DNA of 64,000 nucleotides, from assembly GCA_010093485.1 (NCBI GenBank), contig MU001493.1, positions 1,577,601 to 1,641,600 on the forward strand, written 5' to 3'. The position numbers were made by a program, and so were the translations under genes. The notes under the pieces were generated by a model, which saw only the letters and a program-made list of their open reading frames with translations, was not told the DNA's origin and searched no databases. The DNA is from Karstenula rhodostoma CBS 690.94. Its lineage: Eukaryota; Ascomycota; Dothideomycetes; Pleosporales; Didymosphaeriaceae. Each line of letters opens with the position of its first letter. Positions within the stretch are counted from its first letter, which is position 1. This document shows, one piece after another, positions 1 to 12,310 of the stretch.

Positions 1-3000
1 ATCCGCAGGCGCGGACGGCCGCCGCGAGCGCTGTGCTGTGCTCATCTCGGTGGCCAATTTCCCCAGATCTTGACCACTGCTGATCCTGCCTATCGTACAG
101 CCCTGCGGTGGCGAAGACGACATGTACACAGTATCTCCGATGCCACGCTGTTGCCCATGTCCAAATGCCTCCGGTATTCCCGCCTCGGCATCGACACTGA
201 TGATGTTGGCTCTGTACCGCTCCGCTAGGCACGGCACGCACGCTTCTAGGCGACTTAGTCGACGAGCGGGCCGGTTGGAAATGCTCTTCACGCCTATTTT
301 TGGCGCGAGCGCTACGTTGTTTGGCGGATTCGCAGAAGCGCAATGGCCCGGTGGTGTCCGCCTGCGGACTGAGGTCCGCTATCTAATTCTGTAGATCCTC
401 ATGAACAGAAATCCGCATCCTCACAAACGAGCCTTGCATGTTTTCTTCTCGATTCAAGTGCTTCCTACTTGGCTATCTCTTCTCCAAGGATGAATACGGC
501 TTGGCGCAACATTGCCAGCTGGATTTTCGAGGATGAAGATGCTTCTGGCCTCGGTTCTCCAACGAACAAACACTGCAGGACACGGAATAACAAGCGTGGT
601 AAATATTGCTTTTACGACTGTCCGCTGCGAAGCCCCTTGGCTATTTGACTTCGATCATGGTCTGCTATCATCTATCCCACACAAAACAAACACCGAGTCT
701 TGATTAGTGGAAGAATCACAGTGCAGTAATGGAAATAAACACTCTCTGACTTTGCTGGACCAAAGGCTCCCTTTCTTAGCGCCGAATCCCACATCTTTGG
801 ACGAATTTAGTATCGCCCAGTGGCTGTGTACCACGCTAACTCTTTTTGGGGAAAGAGAAGACATCTTGCGAACTAAGACCCAGAAGTCGACGGTGAACGC
901 TGCTTCACCGAGAGTCATCCAGATGCATCGGTAATCCAACAGATACACCCTTGGAAAAGCTTCTTCGGAAGGAGCACCATTTTGCGTTCGACAGGCTCGG
1001 CGGAAGGAGCCAAGGGCACTGAATGCCTTGCGTTTTCTAACTTGGTACTTTTGCTAAACTGAGTCAGGCGTACTCGACTCAGCCGATACTTCGGACCATG
1101 GATCTCTCTAGTATTTGTCCCGACCAATTCCACAGAGAACGCCCCGTTTCCGCGGGTGGGTCTTCGGTGGTCGCTTGCACCGTCCCTTGCCAGCTGCTAA
1201 CTGCACGCTGGTGTAAGCCAGACTCCATAAACCTGCAGTTGATCCTGAAACAGCACACTGTTGCCTCGACCGAGTAGCGCGCGAACAGTTGCCACTGGAG
1301 CGCGGGATCCTTCTTCGACTTTGGCACGCTGTCTACGAGCAATGGAACTTTCCGGTGTTTCTGTCAGGCAATATTGCTCGGCGATTGAGTCCTTCGTATG
1401 GCCCATATTGATGCAAAAGACATTTCGTGATGCATTTCACATGCGAGCTAAATTTGGACCCCACGCTTCTGGGACGCTTCCGTGCCTGTTTTGGGGCCGT
1501 GTACGCCGTTCGACTGCGTACATGCGGGTGCTCCAGTGTTTTGCGGAACTACACCCGCATTGGGGCTAATGGCACCCGTGCCCGAATGTTATTTCTTCGA
1601 TACCCCACAACACCCAGCGCTCAGATACGGTATCATTTTGACGGAGGAACATTAGTCTGGCGTAAGGGTCCTGCGCTACCTGTGCTTCTTCAGATCAAAT
1701 TTGCATTCGCATCCGTATCCGTTGAACCGGAGATTTGGATGCAATGACGATTTAGGGCAAAGTGTACGGTGTCAACGGCTTATCGCGCGAGAGCTGTGGG
1801 TAGTGTTCGAGGTGACTAGGGGCCAGATGGTTCCAACCTCGTATACAACTCATTCCCAGACATAGTAGGCTGTAAGCCGATGGCCATCACGGCCCCAAAG
1901 AATGGGGTCGTGTGCCTCTTGCAGGGGATAACGGCTGGTTCCGAGAGACACATCACTGAACGCCGCCACGGCCAGGGTTCCAGGTACACCGTCCGGCCGA
2001 TTCTTCCTGTCATGTCGCTTCCCAGGGCATATACCAGGCCTGTCCTTGGTTCTTTCAGGTTACGCGCATCGCAGTATCCTTCCACCCATGGCGTACCTGA
2101 ACGCATCTTGAAGTCCCCTACCCACTCCCGGGATATTCCTCTGTGGTCCTGGTGCCGGACATGGGGACTAGCTCCCATGTACAACCTCGCCGGACATAAC
2201 TATGATCGGTATCAGAAAGATTGTGACCACACCCTCTCTTTCTCCCCCCCTTGACAGGTATAGGCAGCCTCCAGGTGACCATCTTTTGCCATTCAACGGC
2301 CCCCATGGGAGGTTGGGCACATGATGTGGAGCAGTGAACTTGTCCGGGACTGGGAACCTACCGATTGAGCACTATCTTTGACCTCATGATGCACCGCCTG
2401 CGTACGCAGCGGCGTAATCTTATCAACGGACCGTGTGCGAGTGGGGGCTCCAATTCTTTTGTGTATGCCTCATACTGCGGATTGCCAAGGTTGTCGAGTC
2501 GTGCGGTCTTCACCTAGAGTTCGGTTGCCTGCGATACTGGAAGAGAGGACGCGGTTGACTTTAGCTACGCTGGCCTCCTCCATTCCAATAATGGAAACCT
2601 TCCCTCTACCTTCATCACCGGTCTTTTATTACTGTATGCTATCTCTTTCCCGCGACATCAGAGTCATTATGTTTTGTCTTTTTCTCTGAACTCAGAGCCA
2701 CAATCTGCAGAAGGCACATAATTCCACCTTTCTTTGATATGGCGATGATAATTACGGCCCGCAACCTTCAAGCACAGACCGCCGCCCATGATTCATCTCA
2801 ATGCCTCTCAACTCGTTTGCTGCTTGTCTCTGCCGTCTTTTTATATATATTTATCCTAAACATCTTTATAGAGCGTAGTAGCTGCACGTCGACTTGATGG
2901 CGAAAGCACACATGCATTTGTGCTTCATCTGATCGATGGTGTACTGCGACCCTCCATTGAAATTTGTTCGCACTGAACGTAGAGTTGTTTAGCATCAATC

Positions 3001-5383
3001 AGACCTCCTATCTTGAAACCGATATGGACAAGCCTCACCACTTGAACGGCACTTTTCCACATGTGGAAACAGTGCTGACCCTGACGGACCGAAACGGCAA
3101 GAGGCTGAAGAAGCGCAAGCGACGAAGTCTTCCTTGCATAACTATCGAAGAACTTTGCGCATAGAGGTATGCTCTTCGAAGTCGTTTGTGGCAGCACAGT
3201 ACTCGGCATTTGTGAAATGTGGAGCATGTGGGAGTAAGTAACCGATTTACGCCGATCGTACGTTTAGGGCATTGATCGATCGCGCGTTGGACCGCAGAAA
3301 ATGACTAGATAGACGAAAGACGTTGAACATCACGACAAGGATGAGACGTACCTTCCATACCTCTTTATATCTATCTTTGCTGACAGCAAGCCCCGACCGC
3401 GGCAGCGCTTAAAACGGCTCTTCAGCGATCAGGCTTCCGAAACGTTGGTCAGCGGGGGATCCACTACATCAGATGTGCCGCGTGCAGGATCCGTAAGACT
3501 GTATGTTCCAGTGATCTGGTCGTTTTATTGTCCCGGGTGTTCGTCCGATCTAGCGGTTCCACTTGATCGGCGAGCTTACATGTGGTGGCTTGTAGGTTGG
3601 GCATCAGCGCGACCAGTATACCGTGCGCAAGGAATGAGCCGAGCGAGCGGCGCGTTTAAGCTTTGTCAACATTACACGTAAAGTGAAAAGTATCTTATAC
3701 CTTCAACGAGCGTGGTAGCGTTTGGATCCAGACGGAGAACGAACCTAGCACAGGTAAGCAAGGCTGATCGAGGAGCTAACTGGGACGATTATCGGTTGCA
3801 GTGCCTGAGGTTGAAGTTGGTGCCGTTCGCTGACTGCACTGAAGCCGGGCTGTTTGCTCAAATATTGAGATTCATATGGGGCGTGCCTCGGTTTTGTTTC
3901 TCGGGCTGTCTGCTACTGTGCAGATAAACCCGATAGCCTCTCCATGGGCGATGCCTTACCTCGCAATTTCTTTGATAGAAGGTACGTAACGTGAATTTAG
4001 CGTCAGCCTAGGCTGTTTGCCTATAGTGGCTTCTGTATTTACGTGTCAACATGACGAGTGGCTATAGGCCCAGGCCTTCGCCGCTTAAATTTAAGACGGA
4101 TGACCCTAGGGTGACTCGGGCTATCCTGCGTGTCTATAGTACCGTCAATACTCACATTGCCGCGAGGCATCGTGATCCTTGTATTTCTGCTAACGTCATA
4201 GTCGCCGCGAAATGGCAATGCAATAAATCTCTACGCCTCGATTCCATTAACCACTGGAGTGACTAGGCTTGGGCAGGCTTGTGCACACATCATTTCTCCG
4301 AGTTTCGTTACCTTGATCAGCCTGTGTCGGTTATCCCAGTACCAATCGTGGTGATACAACGCGTGACTTTCGGAGCTGGAGGCCTAACGTCGGAGAGTTG
4401 CAGGACTGCAAACTTTCGACCTTTAGCAGATGTCGACTTCCATCAAATAAGAGGTTACGTACTATACGATTCACTTGAGCCAGTTATTGTATTGAATACC
4501 CACGATCAGCGCTGGCGTACGTATGCAAGGTAAGGCGGCATTGTCGAAATTGATCAGTCTCACCATACGCCGAAGCCGCTAACCGCGTCCGTTGTCTCTT
4601 GGTGCTCAGCGCCCCGTGCCGTTACCGAGCTTAGCATAACTCTAACATTCTCGATTCGAGTCTGCTAACAGATGCCTACTTTGTCCTACTTCCACACCAC
4701 AAAGCACAGTGTTTCGTTGAAAGTTTGGGTACCATAGGTACACTGTTACCTTAGGGCGAATACAGTAGTATCTATATCTTTAACGCAACGGGGCCTCTGA
4801 GGATACTTGATACTGTGGTTTTAACGGCGCAAGATTATCTCCTTGTACTGACCAACCAAGGTTTTAGCACGGGCACACCCGGAAATCCACGAAATTACAA
4901 GATCGTTGAATGTACTCTCTCACACATGCATTGACGAACAGACCTGGGCCACCGATTTCGATCGTTACTGCTTCTCCCAACCACCTCAACAATCTCCACC
5001 TCGGAAAATTCGATGTAGCCTCATCAAACGACGCACCGCAATGCCGCCCTACTTCGCCACGAGCATGCACGGCAACATGAACACACCAGGACCGACGGAA
5101 TGAGTTGATATACTCTGGGGTCATCAATTCATTTTTGAAGATACTCGACATACCAATCATCATTCATAACCATCCAAGACGCCAATACGATGCCCTTCCA
5201 ACCCATCCCCAGACGTTCGGTTACGAAATAGATTTTCCCACACCATCGCAGAGTGGTATCTGCCTATCAGAGGCGCCACACGACCAACGCCACGCTTTTC
5301 ATGAATGCAAAATGTATGATCCGCCCAGATAATGAAAACGCCGGATGAATGCACCTCCTTCTCCTCCACACCCGGAGGAGCGC
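1..5383. other. Gene-free left flank (5.4 kb)
   Basis: No open frame here has a recognisable domain, a plausible splice structure or homology that I can name. The frames present are short (at most about 125 codons) and overlap on both strands, as expected by chance. The longest curiosity is a plus-strand frame from 4051 to 4533 that would be continuous except for one TAG at 4264-4266. No tRNA, rRNA or telomeric repeat was seen. It may be ordinary intergenic DNA or a strongly degraded repeat; dinucleotide statistics for repeat-induced point mutation were not computed. Confidence 0.5.
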
Positions 5384-7595
5384 CTAGTTTACGTCCATAC
5401 CGTCGTCTTCCACCTCGTCGTCTCCTTCTTCCTCGCCAGCCGTAAGAACACCTGCGCTACCAAGGCTACGTTTGCGGTTGGTGGCGAACGGGCGATTGAG
5501 CTGGCCCAACAATTCGAGCTCCTCGCCGCCCACAACGCGAGAGTCGACATCTGCCTCTGCACAAAGATCCATGACGGCCAAGGGCCCAAGAGCTCGGAAG
5601 CCGGCTGTGCGGACAACCTTGCCCCAGTTGCTCAAGCAGAAGGCTGCTGCCCTACGCTTTAGCCACTCTTCATTCGCGGTTCCGGCGCGTTCCCATATGA
5701 TGGCTGCGTGTTCAATGTCAAGCTCGCGGCTCAGTCGGTTAACGCAGAGTAGACGCAAGCGCGGCATATCGTAGATATTGGACATGACAAGCATGCCAGC
5801 AACATCGTTCAGTGTAGGTCCGTTCGTTGGGTGCGGTGCAATGCTGTCCGTATAAAGGTAGAAAAGAAAGGCCCGGACTGCTGAATACGGTTCGGGAATG
5901 TGCATCTTTTTCGAATGAAACTCGACCATCTGGGCACTCCAGAGTCGAGCGAAGTGTGGCCAACGAGCATGTAGAATGAATCTATGAACGTGGATGGGTT
6001 GCGAAGCAGGTGCGATTGCCGCCGAGTCATCTGTCGACGAGGTGACATCTTCAAGATCGTCCGGATCTGCTGTAACAATGAAGTCGGCTCCGCTACCCGA
6101 CTCGGGGGGTTTGTCAAAGGTCAAAGATAGATCAGCGCCGATGCCCGTCAAATGAGACGTGACATTCGCATCAGAAGATGGCAACTTGGATCGAGGATCG
6201 GTTGCCAGTTCGTTGCCAAGAATGCCGTACTTGCGCAAATCGATGGCCAATACATCACTGAGATATTCTCCGGGGCTCACACCGTTGCCGTCCGCAGCTG
6301 GTTCAGCAGGACTACCGAGGAGCCAAGCGTGAGTGCCTTCTGGGTTGGTGGTACAGTAGTGCCAGCGGTAGTTCGGGTTGTACATGTCCTTACCGTCTGC
6401 AAGCTTCTGCCATCGAAGGACATCGAGCTCCAAACTGGAGAGGCTCGTCTCGCAACTCAGTTCTGCGGGGGTGACGAAGTCCAGCATGCAACCCGAGGAA
6501 AAAACGTGGAAATGCATACCTGCAGCCTGTGAAGGGAGATTCGGGCTCGAGTGGAATTTTAGAGAGGATATGGATCCAGGAGCTGTGCCATACAGCGATC
6601 GAGAAGGACCTAGAGAGCTAGATTGGACGCTAGAGTTTGCGGTGTAACCAGTACTACCGGTAGCAAGCGAGCTTGATCCCGAAGTTGGAAAGCGGTGACG
6701 TGAAGAAAGCAGAGTCCGATCCACGGTGCCATAGTTCATAGCTGTCTCGAAGCCCGGGCTACCGCGAAGGTCCAACCACCAAATTTCGTTGTTCTTCTCC
6801 ATCTCGTCGTTGATGCCACCAAATATCCAGATACGTCCATTCCAGATCCAGCTTGCGTGATCATAACGAGGTACGAACCTCCAAGTCCGCGACCAAGTCC
6901 ATGTCTTCAAGTCCAAGAAACAGATATCGTCCAGCACGCTGTCATGTCCCGTTTGTCCTCCGCTGATGTACAATTTCTCGTCGTATATTACTGCGGAGTG
7001 GCGAGCCCGGCCGCGAGGAGTGGGGCCATGTAATTCGGGCTGGGTCCAGTGGGCCGTCTTCAGATCGAACACGATTACGTCGGCGAGATGCTGTCGATGC
7101 TCGTTCTCACCGCCAAAAACCAGCAGCTTATCGCCCTGCCAGAGGCACGCAGTGTGTCCCATCCGAACGCCGGGAATGTCGCCATAGTTGTCAACAAGAT
7201 TCCATTGACGAGTAACGAGGTTCAAGCGGAGTACGTGGTTATAGACTGCCAGTCGCCGTTAGCCACTTGAGTTTGGCCAATGGACATAACAACAAGTACT
7301 CACCTTCGTCGGTGAATTGGTCGAAGCCTCCGAAAGCGTAGATCTCGTCTTTGCCCACATACGTTACCGAAGCATTGACGAGGCACGCGGGCTTCGCGCC
7401 AACGGTGGTTATGAGCTTGGGCTTGTAACCCTCCGTCGTGGATCTCCGATTCCGCGTAGGGCTCGCAGACATGACAAAGGTGTTGTTGGCGGTGTTGCCG
7501 GTTGTCGGCGTGGTGGAGGTGAGGGCGACCTGGGGCGTGTTTGGCACAGCCAGGTTGCCAGCGAACAGAGAGACAGGCAGTTGAGGTTGCGCCAT
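5384..7595 (-). CDS. Kelch-repeat and BTB domain protein, Ral2/LZTR1-like
   Basis: Two exons, 7304-7595 and 5384-7245, separated by a 58-nt intron (GTGAGT donor, GGCAG acceptor), encode 717 residues. Joining restores a continuous Kelch blade: FGGFDQFTDE at the end of exon 1 runs into VYNHVLRLNL. Kelch repeats with FGG/SGG turns occupy about residues 75-255. A serine-rich linker follows, then a BTB core at about 484-600 (IHVHRFILHARWPHFARLW) and a BACK-like helical tail. The C-terminus is acidic. This order matches fission-yeast Ral2 and animal LZTR1, which act in Ras signalling; the link to Ras here is inference. The start is the only in-frame ATG upstream of the Kelch region (MAQPQLP). It is divergent from CDC20 with about 660 bp between start codons. 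Confidence 0.88.
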
Positions 7596-8254
7596 TGGTA
7601 TTGTTAAGCACGGACGCTCGGGAGTGGGGACAAATGATTCATGTGGGTTCGTGGCAGGCGGCTCGTTCCTGTGGAATGCGCTGTGCACCCTGTCGGCCCT
7701 CACAAGGCACTTCGAAGACAGCCAGGGAACGAGGAGCGGTATTTGGGTACAGCGCCCTGGGGGAGCGAAGGTAGCGTTCGAGTGGAGCGAGTGTAGAACG
7801 TGGGTCTTGGATCCTGGCTCCCAAGTTCATGGAGTAGTGAGTTGGCGGAGATCAGAGGCGGCTGAATGTCGGAAGGAGGAACAATGTCCCGAGACAGGCG
7901 CCTTGGCACACATCACGTCGTCGGTGCTCGGCTGCGCGCCGTCAGGCCGTTGCTCGGCAACGCAGGAATAAACAAACAGTATTTAATACCTGCATCGAGC
8001 CTTCCGTCCAGCTCTCACACTACCTACATCATCTACGCTCTCCTCGCTCCAAAGGGTCTCCCAGACCGCTCTACATACCTTCGAATCAATACTTCCAAGC
8101 ATCGATTACAACCATTGTCTACTGATACTCATATTTGTTCATCAACAGCAAGAATTACAGAAACCCCCCAGGTACGACCACTCATGTGCCCTACTACATA
8201 CATCCGATCATGCACTGACGCTTGACACATAGTATAGTACGAGAGCTTGCAGTC
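7596..8254. promoter_or_regulatory. Shared divergent promoter, Kelch-BTB / CDC20
   Basis: About 660 bp separate the two divergent start codons. On the CDC20 side, a probable 5'-leader intron runs from 8172 to 8232: GTACGA donor, possible branch sites in CTGACG or CTTGAC, and ACATAG acceptor, ending 22 nt before the ATG. No canonical TATA box was picked out. Overlapping frames in this interval are not supported as genes. Confidence 0.5.
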
Positions 8255-10048
8255 ATGGCCAGCCCAGCCGTCTTGACCCCGGTCAAGAGCCGCTCCTCAG
8301 TCTTCTCCACCCGCGCCGCCGGCGGCCGGATGCCATTGACGCCCTCTCCACGCACATCCCGCAACCAGACTCCCGATGCGCTGGCGCACGAGTCTATCCA
8401 TGGCGGTAGCTTCATGGCCCGCATCCAGCGCTCTGTCTCCAAGACCACCCGCGACTCACCCAAATCAAACATCGCCCGCAACTCGCCACGGCGGTTAGAG
8501 CTTGGTGTGTCAGAGTGGGCGCTGACGGGTACGGGCACTACCACCACCACAACTTCAACCAAGACACCCAAGGCAAAAAAGGATGTCACCCTCCGATCGC
8601 GACCCACAAAGACCAAGATAGCATACAACTCGGCTGACCGTTTCATCCCCAACCGGACAGCAAGCGAGGCCACCTGCAACGTCGGCACAGGCAAGATTGA
8701 CCTCGAGCAGCGACCCAAGTCCAGCTCAACCGGCGAGGGTTCGTTCGTATTGGCCAATGCCGCAAGCACATTCGACCTGAACGGACGCACATCGGATGAG
8801 GAGCCTTCTCTTTCTTTGGAGGGTCTCAGTCTGGAGGATGACGATGAGGAACGCTTGCAGTCCAAGAAGCCTGCTCCAGATGCGGCTGCATACCAATCCT
8901 CACTTGCCTCAGCATGTGGTGTCGACCTCAACACTCGCATCCTCGCCTTCAAGCCTGCGCCCCCAGAGTCATCGAAGCCTATCGATCTCCGCTCGCAATA
9001 CAACCGCCCTTTGAAGCCCACCAGTAGCGTCAACGCCCAGAGTCGCCGCCGCATTCCCTCGGCACCCGAGCGCGTCCTTGACGCCCCTGGCCTCGTTGAT
9101 GACTATTACCTCAACTTGCTCGATTGGTCTTCTGGCAACCAGGTTGCCATCGGCCTCGAGCGTTCCGTCTACATCTGGTCCGCCGAGTCTGGCTCCGTCG
9201 CTTCCCTTTTGGAGTGCCCGACCGACACTTATATTTCGTCTGTGAAGTGGTCAGGTGATGGCGCATACGTTGGTGTTGGTCTCGGCTCTGGCGAAGTCCA
9301 AATTTGGGACGTTGAAGAGGGCACCAAGCTCCGAAGCATGTTCGGCCACGAGACCCGTGTTGGTGTGATGGGATGGAACAAGCACATCCTGTCCACCGGT
9401 GCCCGCTCCGGTCTCGTCTACAACCACGACGTTCGCGTCGCACAACACAAGGTCGCCGAGCTTGTGTCCCACACTGGCGAGGTTTGCGGTCTTGAATGGC
9501 GCGCCGATGGAGCTCAGCTTGCCACTGGTGCCAATGACAACCTGGTCTCGATCTGGGACGCCCGCTCTCTTGCTGCCCCCAAGTTCACCAAGACCAATCA
9601 CCGTGCTGCTGTCAAGGCCATCTCATGGTGCCCCTGGCAATCAAACCTCCTCGCAACTGGCGGTGGATCTAACGATCGTCAAATCAATTTCTGGAACACA
9701 ACCACCGGAGCCCGCATCAACAACATCTCCACTGACTCTCAGGTCACTAGCCTGCGATGGAGCACTCACTATAAGGAGATCGTCAGCACTGGCGGTTTCC
9801 CTGACAACTCTCTCAGCATCTGGAGCTACCCATCTGGCGTGAAGAACATGGAGGTCCCAGCCCACGAGTCGCGCGTTCTGCACAGCTGCCTCAGCCCCGA
9901 TGGCCAGATGCTTGCTACCGCCGCCGCCGACGAATCTCTCAAGTTCTGGAAGATCTTCGAAAAGAAGCCCGGTCAGCCTTCTATCGCCGCCGCCGGTGCT
10001 GCATCCATGAAAACCGCTAGCACTGTCAAGTCGGCGACGATTCGCTAA
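8255..10048 (+). CDS. CDC20: Anaphase-promoting complex activator Cdc20/Slp1
   Basis: Uninterrupted frame of 597 residues from ATG 8255; an upstream TTG-initiated extension is not needed. The protein has the marks of an APC/C co-activator. A C-box DRFIPNR lies at residues 128-134, a Mad2-interaction-like segment (RILAFKPAPP) starts at 228, and seven WD40 blades begin near 275 (VLDAPGLVDDYYLNLLDW). The chain ends in the Ile-Arg tail that docks on the APC/C. The WD40 sequence resembles Cdc20/Slp1 more than Cdh1. The N-terminus is rich in Ser/Thr-Pro, as expected for CDK-controlled proteins. It recruits securin and cyclin B to the APC/C for ubiquitination and is the target of the spindle checkpoint; that role is family knowledge. 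I did not see a clear KEN box. Confidence 0.95.
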   Translation: MASPAVLTPVKSRSSVFSTRAAGGRMPLTPSPRTSRNQTPDALAHESIHGGSFMARIQRSVSKTTRDSPKSNIARNSPRRLELGVSEWALTGTGTTTTTTSTKTPKAKKDVTLRSRPTKTKIAYNSADRFIPNRTASEATCNVGTGKIDLEQRPKSSSTGEGSFVLANAASTFDLNGRTSDEEPSLSLEGLSLEDDDEERLQSKKPAPDAAAYQSSLASACGVDLNTRILAFKPAPPESSKPIDLRSQYNRPLKPTSSVNAQSRRRIPSAPERVLDAPGLVDDYYLNLLDWSSGNQVAIGLERSVYIWSAESGSVASLLECPTDTYISSVKWSGDGAYVGVGLGSGEVQIWDVEEGTKLRSMFGHETRVGVMGWNKHILSTGARSGLVYNHDVRVAQHKVAELVSHTGEVCGLEWRADGAQLATGANDNLVSIWDARSLAAPKFTKTNHRAAVKAISWCPWQSNLLATGGGSNDRQINFWNTTTGARINNISTDSQVTSLRWSTHYKEIVSTGGFPDNSLSIWSYPSGVKNMEVPAHESRVLHSCLSPDGQMLATAAADESLKFWKIFEKKPGQPSIAAAGAASMKTASTVKSATIR

Positions 10049-10585
10049 GTTGGTGCCGAGACATTGTATGGAAGAAGAAGAGAAGAGCAGGAGGCTCATG
10101 ACAATCGTGTGCAGAACAGTCACTTGACATTGTTGAACACCTGACCAACGGCTTGCGCAACGGAGCCTACCCTCTCCGACTCTACGCGCAACGGTAAGTT
10201 GGTAAGTATCACATCTCGTTTGGGTATGTGACGCGGATCCTATCCATAGGACCTTCCACATCTACCCTCGGAAACGGGTGCTCGGCTGGGATATCTATCG
10301 ACTTTAAGCGGCGGCGTCTCGGAAGCACATTTTATATTAAAGGTGTTAGTGAAGGCCTTTCGAGCGCCGCTTCAGCGGATACGGTTTCATGACGATACGA
10401 TCTCAGGCTGCAGTCGAGGGAGGCTATTGGAAAGAATTCTTTTTCGAGGGCTCTGTATTTGGCGGGAAAGACTGGATACGACGGTGTTGCGAGCATAAAA
10501 AACATGTTCAAACGTTTAATCGTCGTTCCTATTCGTGCAATTGTGACAATGATGGGTCCACTGATGAGTGAGTGATATGACCAAG
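10049..10585. other. Intergenic, convergent 3' ends of CDC20 and TF gene
   Basis: Convergent interval of 537 bp between the CDC20 stop and the stop of the minus-strand transcription factor gene. No coding or RNA feature is supportable; it presumably holds both 3' UTRs. Confidence 0.5.
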
Positions 10586-12310
10586 TCATCCGACCAGAGA
10601 GGCAGCCAGCATAACCAACCCACCAAATGAATCCATCCCGGAACACCACTCTTCCCAATTTTGATCTGAGGTTCTGTGGTCTTCTTTTGCATCGATTTTT
10701 CCATAGCCACCGTACAAGTCCATCTCGTCAATCCTCACCAGCTCACCGTTCGTAGCCAATCCAAATGCAGTGCGCGGCACGGATTGCTTGTCCCGCTCGG
10801 CTTTCCTAATCAAGGAGAATCAGTAACCAGAACATAGCAATGCTGAATAGACTCCTGATAAGTAAGATGATATGAGGAGAGGATATACCATGCAAACTCA
10901 TCTAGTGAATCCCATAGAGCTTTCTTTGCTGGAAGCGGGGCGAGAACGAGATTGGATTGCAGTGAGCACATTGCGCCGGGGTCAAAGTATACTATTAGGT
11001 TGATTACGCGATATACGATCCCAAGACGGCGTCGGGACTCCATGTACAGCCATTCTAGCCAGCAAGCATGGGTGTCGCAGGAGTGGGCTTGAGGCGTGTA
11101 ATTCGCGTCGCTGCGCGCGAGGTGTGCGGCTGTTACCTACGAGAGTAAAGTTAATATTCGACACCAGAAGAGTAATTCTTCCTTGTCGGTAGGGTGAGTC
11201 CTTACAACCATTGTGGTGAGAAGCAGGCGATCAAAATCATTACAGTCTGTCTCGCCTTCGCTCATACGTATAAGGATGTATATACTAAGAGCGTGCATCG
11301 CTGCGAGAAGCTCCCAATTGTTGAATCTAGCTGGCTGTCTTCTATTAGCTACACTGCCGTGTTTTCTAAGGAGGATGTACCTCAGTGCTTATCCGCTCGC
11401 ACTCCAGCCGCACGTTCTTCCAGAACAGCTTGCGACTCCCTCGCACTTTGTCACTTATCATATAGACTAAGCTAATACAATTGCTCAGCGACTCCATATC
11501 GGTGCTATTGAAACCAGGTGACACTAGATGTGGGTGAATATACGGTGGTAAAGTACCATCTCGGAGCATCATCTGTGGGTAAGATTTCAGGGTGTGCAGG
11601 ATCAAGGTGGCTACTCTGTGAGATCCTGGTTTTGCCTTTGATCTTAGCACGAGTGATCGAGTGGTCTCTCTTGGTACAGGGGGTATCGAGAGATTGAGCG
11701 CAGCGGAGATCGCGATTTCTGGTAAATGAATTGTCGTGATTGTTGACGGGGTCAAGTGCCGTACTAGGCAACCGTCTTGGGCTGCCAGATTGTCGCTCAT
11801 GTCCGCATCAAGGACCGGTGAATTCAAAAATTCCGAGAAATTGATCTCCGGGTCTTCCCAGCTGAAGTTCTCGACGTCTATGTCTGAAATGGCAGTGGAG
11901 GAGGCTTTGGAAGAGATGGTTTCTTCACTGTAGGCTTCCGGAGACGTATGAACACTATTAACATCTCCTAAAACTGTCGGAGAAGACGATTTAGTGCCCG
12001 TCCCTTTTCGTGGACTTGCCGGGTAATGACATTCAATCGACTTGGCGACGCATCGCGAGCATTCGGGGCGTCTATTGTCGCACCGTGCTTTCCCTTTCGC
12101 ACAGGCGATACAAGAGCGCGGACGGGTGATTATCCCGACTCTTCTAGACCTACAATAGTACCCATGTCTCTTCAAGGTGGAGGCTAGACGTACATCAGCT
12201 TCTGCATGGAATATACCATCAATGATGCCCAAGATCCATTACTTACGCTTGTCAAAGGGCTTATTGCACAGCTCGCACCGTAGTACTGATGCGGAAGCTA
12301 CTTCGTACAT
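10586..12310 (-). CDS. Dual zinc-finger transcription factor (C2HC finger + Zn2Cys6)
   Basis: Five exons, 12247-12310, 11381-12183, 11206-11334, 10889-11136 and 10586-10805, give 487 residues with all phases consistent. Introns are 63, 46, 69 and 83 nt. Exons 1 and 2 join to form a finger of spacing C-X2-C-X12-H-X3-C (RCELCNKPF...LKRHGYYC). It is followed directly by a Zn2Cys6 cluster of spacing CX2CX6CX6CX2CX6C (CIACAKGKARC). Later exons carry a conserved middle region (NNWELLAAMHALSIYILIRM, MESRRRLGIVYRVINLIVYF) and the tail NWEEWCSGMD...LVMLAASLVG, typical of this fungal regulator family. It probably binds DNA in the nucleus; the target is unknown. It is divergent from the dehydrogenase at 12893, so it may regulate that gene (inference). 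Confidence 0.88.

Noticed and set aside
1816..2254. Two opposed frames of 122 and 124 codons
   Set aside because: Mutually antisense, no family recognised on either strand, no splice context.
8194..9054. 286-codon minus-strand frame
   Set aside because: Lies antisense over the conserved CDC20 coding sequence; low-complexity Val/Ser content mirrors codon bias of the sense gene.
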